From Rhizobiaceae bacterium (GTDB lineage: Bacteria > Pseudomonadota > Alphaproteobacteria > Rhizobiales > Rhizobiaceae), in the NCBI GenBank assembly GCA_025458045.1, contig JALOTE010000004.1, positions 1-47,524 on the forward strand: a stretch of 47,524 nucleotides of DNA. The letters are read 5' to 3'. Shown one piece after another: positions 1-9,529 of this stretch; position 1 is the first letter of the stretch; the number at the start of each line of letters is the position of its first letter. The notes beneath the pieces are model-generated. The model made no database searches, had not been told where the DNA came from, and was given only the letters and a program-made list of their open reading frames with translations. Position numbers and translations under genes: made by a program.

Positions 1-2064
1 GCGCTCGTCAACCAGCCGATCTTCCAGGGCAACCGCAAGATCAAGGATCGCGACCTCGCCAACCGGGTCCAGCTCCAGTCGCGCACGCCGTTCTCGCAGG
101 CGGCGCTCGACGCCGACATCGCAGCCATCCAGGAAGCCTATGCTGCCATCGGCCGCAACAATGTGTCGGTCACGGGCGAGACGATGGAGACCGGCGATGG
201 CCGCGTCAACGTCGTCTTCAACATCGACGAAGGCGACCGGACCAAGATCGCGTCCGTCACCTTCGCAGGCAATGACGCGTATGGCGACGGCCGCCTGCGT
301 CAGGTCATCTCGACCAAGCGCTCCAACCTGCTGTCCGGCCTGCTGCGGGATGACGTTTATTCCGAAGACCGACTGCGCACCGATGAAGACAAGTTGCGCG
401 ATTTCTATTTCAACCGCGGCTATGCCGACTTCCAGATCGTGTCGAGCGCCGGCGAGTTTGATGCCGCCGCCAACGCCTACAATGTGGCTTTCACGGTCGA
501 AGAGGGCGCGCGTTACCGTTACGGTGAAATCACGCTCGACTCGACAATTCCTGACGTGAACACGGCCGTCTTGTCGCGTCTCGTCACCACGCGGGCCGGA
601 CGAGTCTACAGCGCTTCCGAGATCGAGGACACGATCATCGCGCTGCAGGAGAAGCTTGCGGCTGATGGTTTTGCCTTCGCTCAGGTCACCCCGCGCGGCG
701 ACCGCAATTTTGCCGACAACACGATCTCGATCACCTATACGATCGACCAAGGCCCGCGCCTTTATGTCGAGCGGATCGAGATTCGCGGCAATGACCGGAC
801 GCGTGACTACGTCATCCGCCGCGAGTTCGACATTTCGGAAGGCGATGCGCTCAATCAGGTGATGATCCAGCGCGCCCGCAAGCGGCTCGAAGCGCTCGGC
901 TTCTTCAGCCGCGTCAACATCTCCACTGTGGCCGGTTCGGAGCCGGATCGCGTCGTTCTGGTCGTCGAGGTTGAAGACCAGGCGACCGGCGACATCGGCA
1001 TCGGCGCCGGCTATTCGATCGGCGGCGACGACAGCGGCGTGCAGTTGGAGGGCTCGATCACCGAGCGCAACCTGCTCGGCCGCGGCCAGTTCCTGAAACT
1101 GGCGATCGGCGGCAGCGCGGACACGCGCACCTACACGATCTCCTTCACAGAGCCCTATTTCCTCGGGTCGCGCATTTCGGCCGGGTTCGACATCCAGAAC
1201 CAGACCCGCGAGTTTGATTTCTACGACAAGGAAACCAATGGCGCGACAGTGCGGTTCGGCCTGCCGATCACCGAGGCGCTTTCTGCGCAACTGGCCTATA
1301 ATTTCACCGAAGAAACCTACAAATGCGATGAATATGTCGACGGGCCGGATCCGGACCAGCTTTATTGCCGCGGCGTGACGTCCGAGCAGTTGCTGAATGA
1401 CATCAACCGCGGCACGTGGGTGAAATCGTCTCTGTCGACGTCGCTCACCTACAATACGCTCGATAACCGCCAAGACCCGCGCGAGGGCCTGTTTGCGCGC
1501 GGCACGGTTGAGTTTGCCGGCTTGGGTGGCGATGCCAACTATCTCAAGGCGACAGCGTCGGCGACATACTACCAGCCGCTGGTCGAAGAGTTGAATGTCA
1601 TTGGTTTGATCAGCATTGGTGCCGGTCACATCGAGGAATTGTCGTCAGACGGTTTGCGCAGCTTCGACCTGTTCCGTTCATCGACATCGATCATCCGCGG
1701 CTTCGACTCCAACGGCATCGGCCCGTTTGACCCGGCGGACCCGGCCAATCTTTCGGCCGGCGGAACGCATGTTGGCGGCACGACCTATTTCAAGGCGACT
1801 GCGGAAGCGCAGTTCCCGTTGCCGTTCCTGCCTGAAAACCTGGGCCTGCGCGGCGCGGTGTTCGCTGACGCCGCCACACTTTACGGCAATGATCTGAGCG
1901 CGGGTCTCGTCAGCACCGACATGGAACTGCGTGCGTCGGTTGGCGTCGGCATCTCCTGGGCATCGCCTTTCGGTCCGCTGCGCTTCGACTATGCGATTCC
2001 GGTCCAGAAGGAAGCGACCGACAAGGTGCGCGAGTTCTCCTTCGGCGTCTCCACGCGCTTCTGA
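1..2064 (+). CDS. bamA: Outer membrane protein assembly factor BamA, 5'-truncated by window edge
   Basis: BamA is the outer-membrane core of the BAM complex and inserts beta-barrel proteins. The frame is open to base 1 with no start, so only the last 687 residues are visible; family members are usually about 760-800 residues. The first ~330 residues look like successive POTRA repeats (for example GNxRTRDYVIRREFDISEGD near codon 260). The rest is the Omp85 barrel, with the conserved IRGF loop motif near codon 566 and a C-terminal beta-signal ending in aromatic F (FSFGVSTRF). It is the first visible gene of a run into lipid A genes, the usual alphaproteobacterial arrangement. An 87-base gap containing a strong hairpin separates it from lpxD. 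Identification is secure; the true start lies outside the window. Confidence 0.95.
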   Translation, partial: ALVNQPIFQGNRKIKDRDLANRVQLQSRTPFSQAALDADIAAIQEAYAAIGRNNVSVTGETMETGDGRVNVVFNIDEGDRTKIASVTFAGNDAYGDGRLRQVISTKRSNLLSGLLRDDVYSEDRLRTDEDKLRDFYFNRGYADFQIVSSAGEFDAAANAYNVAFTVEEGARYRYGEITLDSTIPDVNTAVLSRLVTTRAGRVYSASEIEDTIIALQEKLAADGFAFAQVTPRGDRNFADNTISITYTIDQGPRLYVERIEIRGNDRTRDYVIRREFDISEGDALNQVMIQRARKRLEALGFFSRVNISTVAGSEPDRVVLVVEVEDQATGDIGIGAGYSIGGDDSGVQLEGSITERNLLGRGQFLKLAIGGSADTRTYTISFTEPYFLGSRISAGFDIQNQTREFDFYDKETNGATVRFGLPITEALSAQLAYNFTEETYKCDEYVDGPDPDQLYCRGVTSEQLLNDINRGTWVKSSLSTSLTYNTLDNRQDPREGLFARGTVEFAGLGGDANYLKATASATYYQPLVEELNVIGLISIGAGHIEELSSDGLRSFDLFRSSTSIIRGFDSNGIGPFDPADPANLSAGGTHVGGTTYFKATAEAQFPLPFLPENLGLRGAVFADAATLYGNDLSAGLVSTDMELRASVGVGISWASPFGPLRFDYAIPVQKEATDKVREFSFGVSTRF

Positions 2065-2073
2065 TTGTGTGAA

Positions 2074-2098
2074 CGGCGCGGCCTGAAGGGTCGCGCCG
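2074..2098 (+). other. GC-rich hairpin between bamA and lpxD
   Basis: Arms 2074-2083 and 2089-2098 form a 10-bp stem (CGGCGCGGCC with GGTCGCGCCG, one G-U pair) around a five-base loop. It starts 10 bases after the bamA stop and 54 bases before lpxD. No T-run follows, so it is not a classical terminator. It could be an RNA processing or stability element that separates bamA from lipid A gene expression; that role is inference. Confidence 0.5.
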
Positions 2099-2151
2099 CG
2101 CTGCTCTGGCGCACGGTCGCCATCTCCGTCCCGCCGGCTTCAGGCTGCATC

Positions 2152-3216
2152 ATGGCCGTTGTTTCGTTTTTCCACCCTGCCGCAGCCATGACGCTGACCG
2201 ACGCCGCCGCTTTGACGGCTTCGCGCATCGCTCAGGGTTCGGTTGATGGTCACGTTGTCAGCAGTGTCGATGTTCTGGCGCGGGCGGGCACCGGGGACGC
2301 GGCTTTTCTTGCCCATTCCCGTCATCTGCTCCACTGTCCTGCCCACTCGTCCGCCATCATCATCACAACGGAAGCGCTCGCTGCGCGTCTTGCACCCGGC
2401 CCGGTGATTTTGATCAACCCCAATCCTGCGCTTGCATTCAATCGTCTGGCGCGGGCTCTTTACCCTGATGCGCTGCGCCAACCGGATTTCAGCGGCGCAA
2501 TCGAGCGCGCGCCCGGTGTGTTCGTGCATCCGACAGCGCGGCTGGAGCGCAACGTATTCTTGTCTCCAGGCACCTTTGTCGGTGCGGCTGTCGAGATCGG
2601 GTCTGGCACACGGGTTGCGCCGGGTGCGCGGATTGCGGCGGGCGTGTGCATCGGCCGCAACAGCAATATCGGCGCCAATGCTGTGTTGCAGTGCGCCTTG
2701 CTTGGTGATGGTGTCAGCGTCGGGCCGGGGTCTGTCGTCGGACATGACGGGTTCGGCTATGTTCCGGGGCCGGCCGGTCTTGAAAAAGTGCCGCAGCTTG
2801 GCCGGGTGATCATCCAGTCTGGTGTTGAAATCGGGGCCAATTGCTGCATCGACCGCGGCACCCTCGGTGACACTGTGATCGGCGAGGGGACCAAGATCGA
2901 CAATCTGGTGCAGATTGCCCACAATGTGCGGATCGGCCGCCATTGCGTGATCGCCGCCCATGCCGGATTGTCAGGCAGCAGCGAAGTCGGTGACGGGTCG
3001 ATGCTGGGCGGGCAGGTTGGTGTGTCCGACCATGTCAAGCTGGGCGCGGGCGCGATGGTTGCCGCACAATCAGGCGTCATGCGCGATGAGCCCGCCGGCG
3101 CGAAGGTCGGCGGTTCGCCGGCGCGGCCCATCCGTCAGTTTTTCCGGGAAACCGCCGTGCTTGCCGAGCTGGCCGCGCGAAAACCTCAAAAGGAGGACAA
3201 TGGCGATGGTGCTTGA
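2152..3216 (+). CDS. lpxD: UDP-3-O-(3-hydroxyacyl)glucosamine N-acyltransferase LpxD
   Basis: LpxD adds the N-linked 3-hydroxyacyl chain from acyl-ACP in the third step of lipid A synthesis in the cytoplasm. The 354-residue product has a small N-terminal uridine-binding domain (about 1-115) and a left-handed beta-helix of hexapeptide repeats (about 120-300). His257, in the IAHNV motif, matches the catalytic base of the family. The start chosen is ATG 2152, giving [10 protein letters not shown], which fits the family N-terminus; an upstream in-frame TTG at 2065 would add an unlikely 29-residue leader. The stop overlaps the fabZ start region. The gene belongs to a co-transcribed lpxD-fabZ-lpxA-lpxI-lpxB block. 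Confidence 0.95.
   Translation: MAVVSFFHPAAAMTLTDAAALTASRIAQGSVDGHVVSSVDVLARAGTGDAAFLAHSRHLLHCPAHSSAIIITTEALAARLAPGPVILINPNPALAFNRLARALYPDALRQPDFSGAIERAPGVFVHPTARLERNVFLSPGTFVGAAVEIGSGTRVAPGARIAAGVCIGRNSNIGANAVLQCALLGDGVSVGPGSVVGHDGFGYVPGPAGLEKVPQLGRVIIQSGVEIGANCCIDRGTLGDTVIGEGTKIDNLVQIAHNVRIGRHCVIAAHAGLSGSSEVGDGSMLGGQVGVSDHVKLGAGAMVAAQSGVMRDEPAGAKVGGSPARPIRQFFRETAVLAELAARKPQKEDNGDGA
3191..3196 (+). promoter_or_regulatory. Shine-Dalgarno site that decides the fabZ start
   Basis: A perfect AGGAGG lies at the end of lpxD. It is 3 bases from the ATG at 3200 but 9 bases from the in-frame ATG at 3206, so the second ATG is favoured by spacing. Confidence 0.6.
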
Positions 3217-3652
3217 ATCCGCAGACATCCAGGCCATTCTTGCGGCGCTTCCGCACCGCTATCCCTTCCTTCTTGTTGACCGCATCCGCGACATTGATGG
3301 CGGCCGCAAGGCCGTCGGCATCAAGAACGTGACGATCAACGAGCCGCATTTCAACGGCCATTTTCCCGGGCGGCCGATCATGCCCGGCGTGCTGATCATC
3401 GAGGCGCTCGCGCAAACCGCAGGCGCGATTACCATTCTCGACCAGAAATCTGAAAAGCCGTCGTCCGTGTTCTTCATGACGGTTGACAATTGCAAGTTCC
3501 GCAAGCCCGTCGTGCCGGGAGACCAGTTGGAGTTGCATGTCGAACTGGTCAAGAAACGCGGCACAGCCTTCCGCTTCGCCTGCAAAGGTGTTGTCGATGG
3601 GCAGGTGGTCGCCGAGGCCGAACTGATGGCGATGATCGGCGGGGCCGAATGA
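3206..3652 (+). CDS. fabZ: 3-hydroxyacyl-[acyl-carrier-protein] dehydratase FabZ
   Basis: FabZ dehydrates 3-hydroxyacyl-ACP in type II fatty acid elongation, competing with LpxA and LpxD for the same substrate, which explains its place between them. The product is 148 residues, the usual size, with a hot-dog fold. [12 protein letters not shown] is near the N-terminus, and the active-site segment [15 protein letters not shown] gives catalytic His52 and Glu66. The start at 3206 overlaps the lpxD stop and suits the AGGAGG at 3191; ATG 3200, adding two residues, is possible. It overlaps lpxA by ATGA. Confidence 0.95.
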   Translation: MVLESADIQAILAALPHRYPFLLVDRIRDIDGGRKAVGIKNVTINEPHFNGHFPGRPIMPGVLIIEALAQTAGAITILDQKSEKPSSVFFMTVDNCKFRKPVVPGDQLELHVELVKKRGTAFRFACKGVVDGQVVAEAELMAMIGGAE

Positions 3653-4497
3653 GCGGCAGGGCGGGGGCGCGCATCCATCCGACTGCCATTGTGGCCGACG
3701 GCGCGGTGCTGGGCGAGGATGTCGAGATCGGGCCGTGGAGCCTGGTTGGCGCCGATGTGACGCTTGGCGACGGCGTGGTCCTTGCCTCGCATGTGGTCGT
3801 CGAGGGTGTGACGCGGATCGGGGCCGGGACGCGCATTGCCCATCACGCCTGCATTGGCGGCACGCCCCAGACCACGCGCCACAAGGGCGGGGCGACGCGT
3901 GTCGACATCGGCACAAATTGCATCATCCGCGAATTTGCGACGATCAATGCCGGGTCCGACATGTCACGCGGCGTCACCAGCATTGGCGACAATTGCTTCA
4001 TCATGACGCAAGTGCATGTGGCGCATGATTGCGAGGTCGGCCAAGGCGTGACGCTTGTCAACAATGTCATGCTGGCCGGGCATGTGGTTATCGGCGATCA
4101 TGCCATTCTGGGCGGCGGCGCGGCGGTGCATCAATTCACCGCGGTTGGCACGCGCGCCTTTGTTGGCGGGCTGACGGGCATTGCCAAGAACCTCATTCCC
4201 TATGGCATGGCAACCGGTGACCGCGCGACATTGCAGGGCCTCAATCTGGTGGGGCTGAAGCGGGCGGGCACGCAGCGCTCGGAGATCCATGCGCTGCGCG
4301 CGCTCTACCGCGATCTGTTTGATCGCAATGCCGGAACCGTGCTCGACAACGCGCAACGTTTGCGCGGGCAGGGCGGCTGGCCGGATGCGGCTGTGACGAT
4401 CCTTGATTTTGTCGAGACGGCGGGCAAGCGCGGGCTTGTGACACCGCCACTTGATCAAGGGGCGGATGCCGACCCGTTTTCCGCCAACGCCGAATGA
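3649..4497 (+). CDS. lpxA: Acyl-ACP:UDP-N-acetylglucosamine O-acyltransferase LpxA
   Basis: LpxA performs the first, reversible step of lipid A synthesis, moving a 3-hydroxyacyl chain to the 3-OH of UDP-GlcNAc. The 282-residue protein is a hexapeptide-repeat beta-helix (about 8-195) with an alpha-helical C-terminus. His126 in the VAHDCEVG motif is the expected catalytic base, and the [12 protein letters not shown] and AVHQFTAVG motifs are present. ATG 3649 overlaps the fabZ stop as ATGA, and the 3' end overlaps lpxI the same way, so translation is probably coupled through the operon. Confidence 0.96.
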   Translation: MSGRAGARIHPTAIVADGAVLGEDVEIGPWSLVGADVTLGDGVVLASHVVVEGVTRIGAGTRIAHHACIGGTPQTTRHKGGATRVDIGTNCIIREFATINAGSDMSRGVTSIGDNCFIMTQVHVAHDCEVGQGVTLVNNVMLAGHVVIGDHAILGGGAAVHQFTAVGTRAFVGGLTGIAKNLIPYGMATGDRATLQGLNLVGLKRAGTQRSEIHALRALYRDLFDRNAGTVLDNAQRLRGQGGWPDAAVTILDFVETAGKRGLVTPPLDQGADADPFSANAE

Positions 4498-5348
4498 ACG
4501 GGCGCGCCACACGCCATGCCATCATTGCCGGGCGCGGATCATTGCCGGTTGAACTGGCGCGGCGATTGGCGGCCAACGGAGACAACCCTTTCATCGTGCG
4601 CATGGAGGGCGAGGCCGGCCCGGAGATGACCGCCTGGGATGGGGTCACGCTGTCCCTTGAGCGCATAGCCTTTTCGCTGCCGGAGATGCGCAAGGCCGGT
4701 GTCACGCATGTGATCTTCGCGGGCGGCGTCAACCGGCGGCCGCGCTGGCAGGCCTTGCGCGCGCCTTGGTCACTTTTGCCGGAAGTGCCGCGCCTCGCCG
4801 CAAAGCTCGCGTCAGGCGACAATGACCTCCTGTCCTATCTGGTGGGGCTGGTGGAGCGAAACGGCATGCGCATGGTTGGCGCGCATACGGTTTTGCCGGA
4901 TCATGTCGTGCCGCTTGGCCCCGCCGGTGCTGTCAGCGCGAACGCTTTGAACACCGGGCATGTCGAAACCGCTGTCGCAGCCGCGCGCGCGATTGGCGCG
5001 GCCGACATCGGCCAGGCGGTCGTGGCCATCGGTCGGCGCATCGTTGCGGTTGAGGGCGCCGAAGGCACGGACGCGATGTTGGCGCGCGTGGCTGAATTGC
5101 GTCGCATCGGGCGCATCAATGGTGAGGCCCCGGGCCTGCTGGCGAAATTCGCCAAGCCCGGGCAGGAGATGCGCGCCGACATGCCCACCATTGGCCCGGC
5201 CACGATTGACGGGGCGAGGGCAGCCGGAATTCTTGCCATCCTTGTCAGTGCCGACCAGACCCTCATGATGGAGGCCGGGGAGACCGTGCGCCGCGCCGAT
5301 GCCGCTGGCATCGCCATCATCGGCCATGCTGTGGAGGGCAGCCCGTGA
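4494..5348 (+). CDS. lpxI: UDP-2,3-diacylglucosamine pyrophosphatase LpxI
   Basis: LpxI hydrolyses UDP-2,3-diacylglucosamine to lipid X and UMP. It is the alphaproteobacterial replacement for LpxH, with no sequence similarity to it. The 284-residue product begins with the typical IIAGRGSLPVELARRL segment and contains VIFAGGVNRRP and a C-terminal domain with MPTIGPATIDGARAAGI. Its position between lpxA and lpxB is characteristic. ATG 4494 overlaps the lpxA stop, and its own stop overlaps the GTG of lpxB. No lpxH is seen here. Confidence 0.94.
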   Translation: MNGRATRHAIIAGRGSLPVELARRLAANGDNPFIVRMEGEAGPEMTAWDGVTLSLERIAFSLPEMRKAGVTHVIFAGGVNRRPRWQALRAPWSLLPEVPRLAAKLASGDNDLLSYLVGLVERNGMRMVGAHTVLPDHVVPLGPAGAVSANALNTGHVETAVAAARAIGAADIGQAVVAIGRRIVAVEGAEGTDAMLARVAELRRIGRINGEAPGLLAKFAKPGQEMRADMPTIGPATIDGARAAGILAILVSADQTLMMEAGETVRRADAAGIAIIGHAVEGSP

Positions 5349-6517
5349 GTGACCGCCGGTTGACGCTCGCAATCATCGCGGGAGAAGAGTCCGGAGACAT
5401 TTTGGGCGCCGATCTCGTGCGCGCGCTTCGCCGGTCGGGAACCACAGTCGATCTCGTGGGCACCGGCGGGCCGCATTTGCACGGCGAAGGCCTGGACAGT
5501 CTGTTTGACCCGGATGAAATCGCGCTGATGGGGCTGTCGGCGATCGTGCGGCGTTTGCCGCGGCTGCTTCGGCTCATCGGAAAGACAGCGCGCGCTGTCA
5601 TCGCCGCCAAGCCGGATGCGCTGGTGATCATCGATTCGCCGGAGTTCAGCCACCGCGTCGCACGCAAGGTGAAGGCCGCGCTGCCGAGCCTGCCTGTCTT
5701 CAACTATGTCTGCCCCTCCGTCTGGGCGTGGCGTTCGCACCGCGCCGCCAACATGCGTGACTACATCGACGAAGTGTGGTGCCTGTTGCCGTTCGAGCCC
5801 GGTGCATTGAAGGCACTTGCCGGGCCGCCCGGCGTGTTTGTCGGCCACCGGATCAGCCATGATGCCGATGTGACGGCTGTGCGGGCGGCGCGCGAGGCGC
5901 GCACGGCCGATGCGTCGCGTCAGCTGCTTCTTCTGCCAGGCTCCCGGCGCGGCGAGATCGACCGCCTGTTGCCGGACATGCTGGAAACAGCGCGGCTGAT
6001 GCTGACGACGGGCGCGGCGCGGCAAGTTTCGCTTGCGACACTGCCCCGCCATGAAGCGCGTGTCAGGGGAATATGCCAATCCCATGGCGTTCCGGTGGAT
6101 GTGGTGTCGGGGGAAAAGGCGAAGTGGAGCGCTTTTGCCGAAGCGGACGCCGCGCTCGCCGCTTCGGGAACGGTGCTTCTGGAACTGGCGATGGCGGGTG
6201 TTCCCTGCGCATCCGTTTACCGTCTCGACTGGATGGCGAAGCGCTTCCTGTCCGGCATGATCGAGGCGTGGTCGGCGGCGCTTCCCAACCTCATCAGCGA
6301 CCGTGTCGTGGTGCCTGAGCATTTCGAGGAATATTTCCGGCCGGTGTTCCATGCCCGGCTGATGACCGGGCTGATGGACCGGGCGTCACCTCAGCACAAG
6401 GCGCAACAGGCAGGCTTTGCCGCTGTGGCCGACGCCATGAAAACACAACGCCCCGCCGCGGACACCGCGGCAGGGCGCATTTTCGATTGGCTGGACAAGC
6501 CCGCGGGCGGGACCTGA
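5345..6517 (+). CDS. lpxB: Lipid-A-disaccharide synthase LpxB
   Basis: LpxB, a GT-B glycosyltransferase of family GT19, joins lipid X to UDP-2,3-diacylglucosamine to make the tetraacyl disaccharide. It is peripheral to the inner membrane. The 390-residue product starts with the family signature AGEESGDILGADL and has YVCPSVWAWRSHRA near residue 122, LLPGSRRGEIDRLLP near 198, and ASGTVLLELAMAGVP near 275. The start is GTG 5345, overlapping the lpxI stop as GTGA. It is the last gene of the operon; only 24 bases separate it from the convergent gltA, and no T-tailed hairpin is visible in that gap. Confidence 0.95.
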   Translation: MSDRRLTLAIIAGEESGDILGADLVRALRRSGTTVDLVGTGGPHLHGEGLDSLFDPDEIALMGLSAIVRRLPRLLRLIGKTARAVIAAKPDALVIIDSPEFSHRVARKVKAALPSLPVFNYVCPSVWAWRSHRAANMRDYIDEVWCLLPFEPGALKALAGPPGVFVGHRISHDADVTAVRAAREARTADASRQLLLLPGSRRGEIDRLLPDMLETARLMLTTGAARQVSLATLPRHEARVRGICQSHGVPVDVVSGEKAKWSAFAEADAALAASGTVLLELAMAGVPCASVYRLDWMAKRFLSGMIEAWSAALPNLISDRVVVPEHFEEYFRPVFHARLMTGLMDRASPQHKAQQAGFAAVADAMKTQRPAADTAAGRIFDWLDKPAGGT

Positions 6518-6541
6518 CCGGTGGAAGCCTGACGGCGCAGA

Positions 6542-7834
6542 TCACGCCCGTTTGGCGATGTCCACGTAATCACGTTGGGGCGCGCCGGTATAGAGCTGCC
6601 GCGGCCGCCCGATTTTTTGGCGCGGGTCTTCGATCATCTCTTTCCACTGCGCGATCCAGCCGACCGTGCGGGCGACCGCAAAGAGCACGGTGAACATCGT
6701 CACAGGGAAACCAAGGGCACGCAGTGTGATGCCGGAATAGAAGTCGATGTTCGGGTAGAGCTTTTTCTCGATGAAGTAAGGGTCGGTCAGCGCGATGCGC
6801 TCCAACTCCATTGCCACTTCCAGCGTCGCATCATCCTTGATGCCGAGTTCGCCCAGCACTTCATGGCAGGTTTTCTGCATGATCTTGGCGCGCGGATCAT
6901 AGTTCTTGTAGACGCGGTGGCCGAAGCCCATCAGGCGGAACGGGTCGTTCTTGTCCTTGGCGCGGGCGACATATTCCGGGATGCGGTCAACCGTGCCGAT
7001 CTCCATGAGCATGTTGAGCGCAGCTTCATTGGCTCCGCCATGGGCCGGCCCCCACAGGCAGGCAATGCCGGCCGCGATGCAGGCGAACGGATTTGCGCCC
7101 GACGAACCGGCCAGACGAACGGTCGAGGTCGAGGCGTTTTGCTCGTGGTCGGCATGCAGGATGAAGATGCGGTCCATGGCGCGCGCCAGCACCGGGTTGA
7201 CCTTGTATTCCTCGCACGGCACCGCAAAGCACATGTTGAGGAAATTCTCCGAATAGGAGAGCGAATTTTTCGGATAAACGAAGGGCTGACCGATCGAATA
7301 TTTGTAGGCCATCGCCGCGATCGTCGGCAGCTTGGCGATCATCCGCATCGAGGCGACCATCCGTTGATGCTCGTCCGATATGTCGGTTGAATCGTGATAA
7401 AACGCCGACAGCGCACCGACGACGCCGCACATGACGGCCATCGGGTGCGCGTCGCGGCGGAAACCGCGGAACAGGAACTGCATCTGCTCATGCACCATCG
7501 TGTGGCGCGAGATGCGATAGTCGAAATCCGCCTTCTGTGTCGGCGTCGGCAACTCGCCGTAGAGCAGCAGATAGCAGGTTTCGAGGAAATCGCCCTGCTC
7601 GGCCAACTGTTCGATCGGGTAGCCGCGGTGCAGCAAAACGCCCTCATCGCCGTCGATGAAGGTGATCCCGCTTTCGCAGCTCGCTGTCGACGTGAAGCCC
7701 GGATCATAGGTGAACATGCCGGTATCGGCGTAGAGTTTGGAGATGTCGATGACGTCCGGCCCGATCGAGCCGCTTTTGACCGGATAGGTCTGATCCTTGC
7801 CGCCGACCGAGAGAACCGCTGTGCCATCCGCCAT
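6542..7834 (-). CDS. gltA: Citrate synthase (type II, hexameric)
   Basis: This enzyme condenses acetyl-CoA with oxaloacetate in the TCA cycle. The 430-residue protein is the length of the Gram-negative type II enzyme, with the N-terminal beta-domain (residues ~1-60) that binds the NADH effector in relatives. Active-site segments are visible: [24 protein letters not shown] (catalytic His) and [13 protein letters not shown] (His and Arg). It lies convergent to lpxB, a neighbourhood seen in many Hyphomicrobiales. The upstream gap up to gltX holds a short perfect inverted repeat at 7877-7890. Confidence 0.96.
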   Translation of the reverse strand: MADGTAVLSVGGKDQTYPVKSGSIGPDVIDISKLYADTGMFTYDPGFTSTASCESGITFIDGDEGVLLHRGYPIEQLAEQGDFLETCYLLLYGELPTPTQKADFDYRISRHTMVHEQMQFLFRGFRRDAHPMAVMCGVVGALSAFYHDSTDISDEHQRMVASMRMIAKLPTIAAMAYKYSIGQPFVYPKNSLSYSENFLNMCFAVPCEEYKVNPVLARAMDRIFILHADHEQNASTSTVRLAGSSGANPFACIAAGIACLWGPAHGGANEAALNMLMEIGTVDRIPEYVARAKDKNDPFRLMGFGHRVYKNYDPRAKIMQKTCHEVLGELGIKDDATLEVAMELERIALTDPYFIEKKLYPNIDFYSGITLRALGFPVTMFTVLFAVARTVGWIAQWKEMIEDPRQKIGRPRQLYTGAPQRDYVDIAKRA

Positions 7835-7876
7835 GATCTGTTCCTTCCCATCTGACGCGCCATGGTGCGGCGCAAT

Positions 7877-7890
7877 TTCGCATTTGCGAA
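7877..7890 (-). promoter_or_regulatory. Inverted repeat upstream of gltA, candidate operator
   Basis: TTCGCA and TGCGAA arms (6 bp each, perfect) are separated by TT, 43-56 bases upstream of the gltA ATG. The position suits a promoter-proximal operator. No regulator is known from the sequence, and a site this short can occur by chance. Confidence 0.3.
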
Positions 7891-8012
7891 GCCACAGTTT
7901 GATTAGCCTATTTGGGATGCGGTTCCAAGGCCGGGTTTTGCCGCGCGAACACGCCTAACCGATTGAAATTGTTCAGGCGTGAACCAAAGGATGATCCGGC
8001 GCAGGCACGGTT

Positions 8013-9440
8013 TCAGCGGGTGTGCGCCGCATCCTTGAGCCGCGCAAGAGACTCTTCGCGGCCCAGAACCTCAAGCACGTCGAACAAGCCGGGCGAGGCG
8101 GCCTTGCCGGTCAGCGCGGCGCGCATGGGTTGCGCAAGCTTGCCAAGCTTGAGACCGGCGGCCTCGGCATGGGCGCGGATGGCGGCCTCCAGCGCGGGCA
8201 CGGTCCATTCGCTCACGGCCTCCAACGCCAAGACCGCACCGGCGATCATGCCCGGTTCGGCCCCGTTGATCAGTTCCGCCGCCTTCTCATCCATCGCGAT
8301 CGGCCGCGCGGCAAAGAGATAGGAGGCGGAGCCCGCCAGTTCGTCAAGCGTCTTTGCCCGCGGCTTCAGGCCCGGCATCGCCTTTTCAAGAATGGCGCGC
8401 CCCGCCGGTGTGACCGCTTCGGCAATCAGCGCGCCATTCGGCAGATGGGGCAGGGTGTCTATCAGCGTTTCGGCCAGCGCCGCATCATCGGTTGCGCGCA
8501 TGTAATGGCCGTTCAGGGCTTCAAGCTTGGCGAAATCGAAGCGCGCGGCCCCCTTGTTGACATCCCGGATGTCAAACCAGCCGATCATGTCGTCAAGGCT
8601 CATGATCTCGTCATCGCCATGGCTCCAGCCAAGACGTACGAGATAGTTGCGCAGCGCCTGCGGCAGGTATCCCATGGCGCGGTAGGCCTCGATGCCAAGC
8701 GCCCCATGCCGCTTGGACAGCTTGGCACCATCCGGCCCGTGGATCAGCGGGATGTGGGCGAGCTTGGGCGCGGTCCAGCCCATCGCGTCGTAGATGATCT
8801 GCTGGCGCGCCGCATTGGTCAGGTGGTCATCGCCGCGGATGATCTGCGTCACGCCCATGTCGTGATCATCGACCACGACGGCGAGCATGTAGGTCGGGTT
8901 TCCGTCGGAGCGCAGAATGATGAAATCATCAAGGTCGGCGTTCGGAAACCGCACGACGCCCTGCACGGCATCCTCGATGACGGTTTCACCCGACTGGGGA
9001 GCCTTGATGCGGATTGCATGTAGCGCGCCTGCCGGAGCGTCGGCAGCCTGCCGGTCGCGCCAGCGCCCGTCATAGCGCGGCGGGCGGCCTTCGGCCCGCG
9101 CCTTTTCGCGCATGTCGTCGAGTTCGGCCGGTGTCGCGTAGCAACGATAGGCCTTGCCCGCCTCAACCAGCGCCTCGGCGACGTCGCGATGGCGCGGTGC
9201 GCGCTCGAACTGGGAGACAGGCTCGCCGTCCCAGGTCAGGCCAAGCCAGTACAGCCCGTCAAGAATCGCATCCACAGCGGCCTGCGTCGAGCGTTCGCGG
9301 TCCGTGTCCTCGATGCGCAGCAGCATCGTGCCTCCATGGCGCTTGGCGTAGAGCCAGTTGAACAGCGCGGTGCGCGCGCCGCCAATGTGAAGGTAGCCGG
9401 TGGGCGAGGGCGCAAAACGGGTGACGAGCGGTGAGGACAT
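8013..9440 (-). CDS. gltX: Glutamate--tRNA ligase
   Basis: This class I aminoacyl-tRNA synthetase charges tRNA-Glu. In alphaproteobacteria one of the gltX copies often also charges tRNA-Gln for later amidation. The 475-residue product has the HIGH-type motif HIGG at 18-21 and the KMSKS-type motif KLSKR at 240-244. A Rossmann catalytic domain is followed by an all-helical anticodon-binding domain. The start chosen is ATG 9440, giving [15 protein letters not shown]; an upstream in-frame extension to 9545 gives a non-homologous leader. It is divergent from comEC, with an 89-base gap. Confidence 0.95.
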   Translation of the reverse strand: MSSPLVTRFAPSPTGYLHIGGARTALFNWLYAKRHGGTMLLRIEDTDRERSTQAAVDAILDGLYWLGLTWDGEPVSQFERAPRHRDVAEALVEAGKAYRCYATPAELDDMREKARAEGRPPRYDGRWRDRQAADAPAGALHAIRIKAPQSGETVIEDAVQGVVRFPNADLDDFIILRSDGNPTYMLAVVVDDHDMGVTQIIRGDDHLTNAARQQIIYDAMGWTAPKLAHIPLIHGPDGAKLSKRHGALGIEAYRAMGYLPQALRNYLVRLGWSHGDDEIMSLDDMIGWFDIRDVNKGAARFDFAKLEALNGHYMRATDDAALAETLIDTLPHLPNGALIAEAVTPAGRAILEKAMPGLKPRAKTLDELAGSASYLFAARPIAMDEKAAELINGAEPGMIAGAVLALEAVSEWTVPALEAAIRAHAEAAGLKLGKLAQPMRAALTGKAASPGLFDVLEVLGREESLARLKDAAHTR

Positions 9441-9529
9441 GGGAAAACCTGACTGGGATGCGCTTTGGCCGATACATGCGGGCCAGAGGCCGGTGGCGGC
9501 TGGAACCATGCGCTGTCTGCTAGCCAGCG

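Noticed and set aside
4901-6352. 483-residue minus-strand open frame
   Set aside because: It lies opposite lpxI and lpxB, has no family likeness, and shows the Arg/His/Gln-rich make-up of an antisense shadow.
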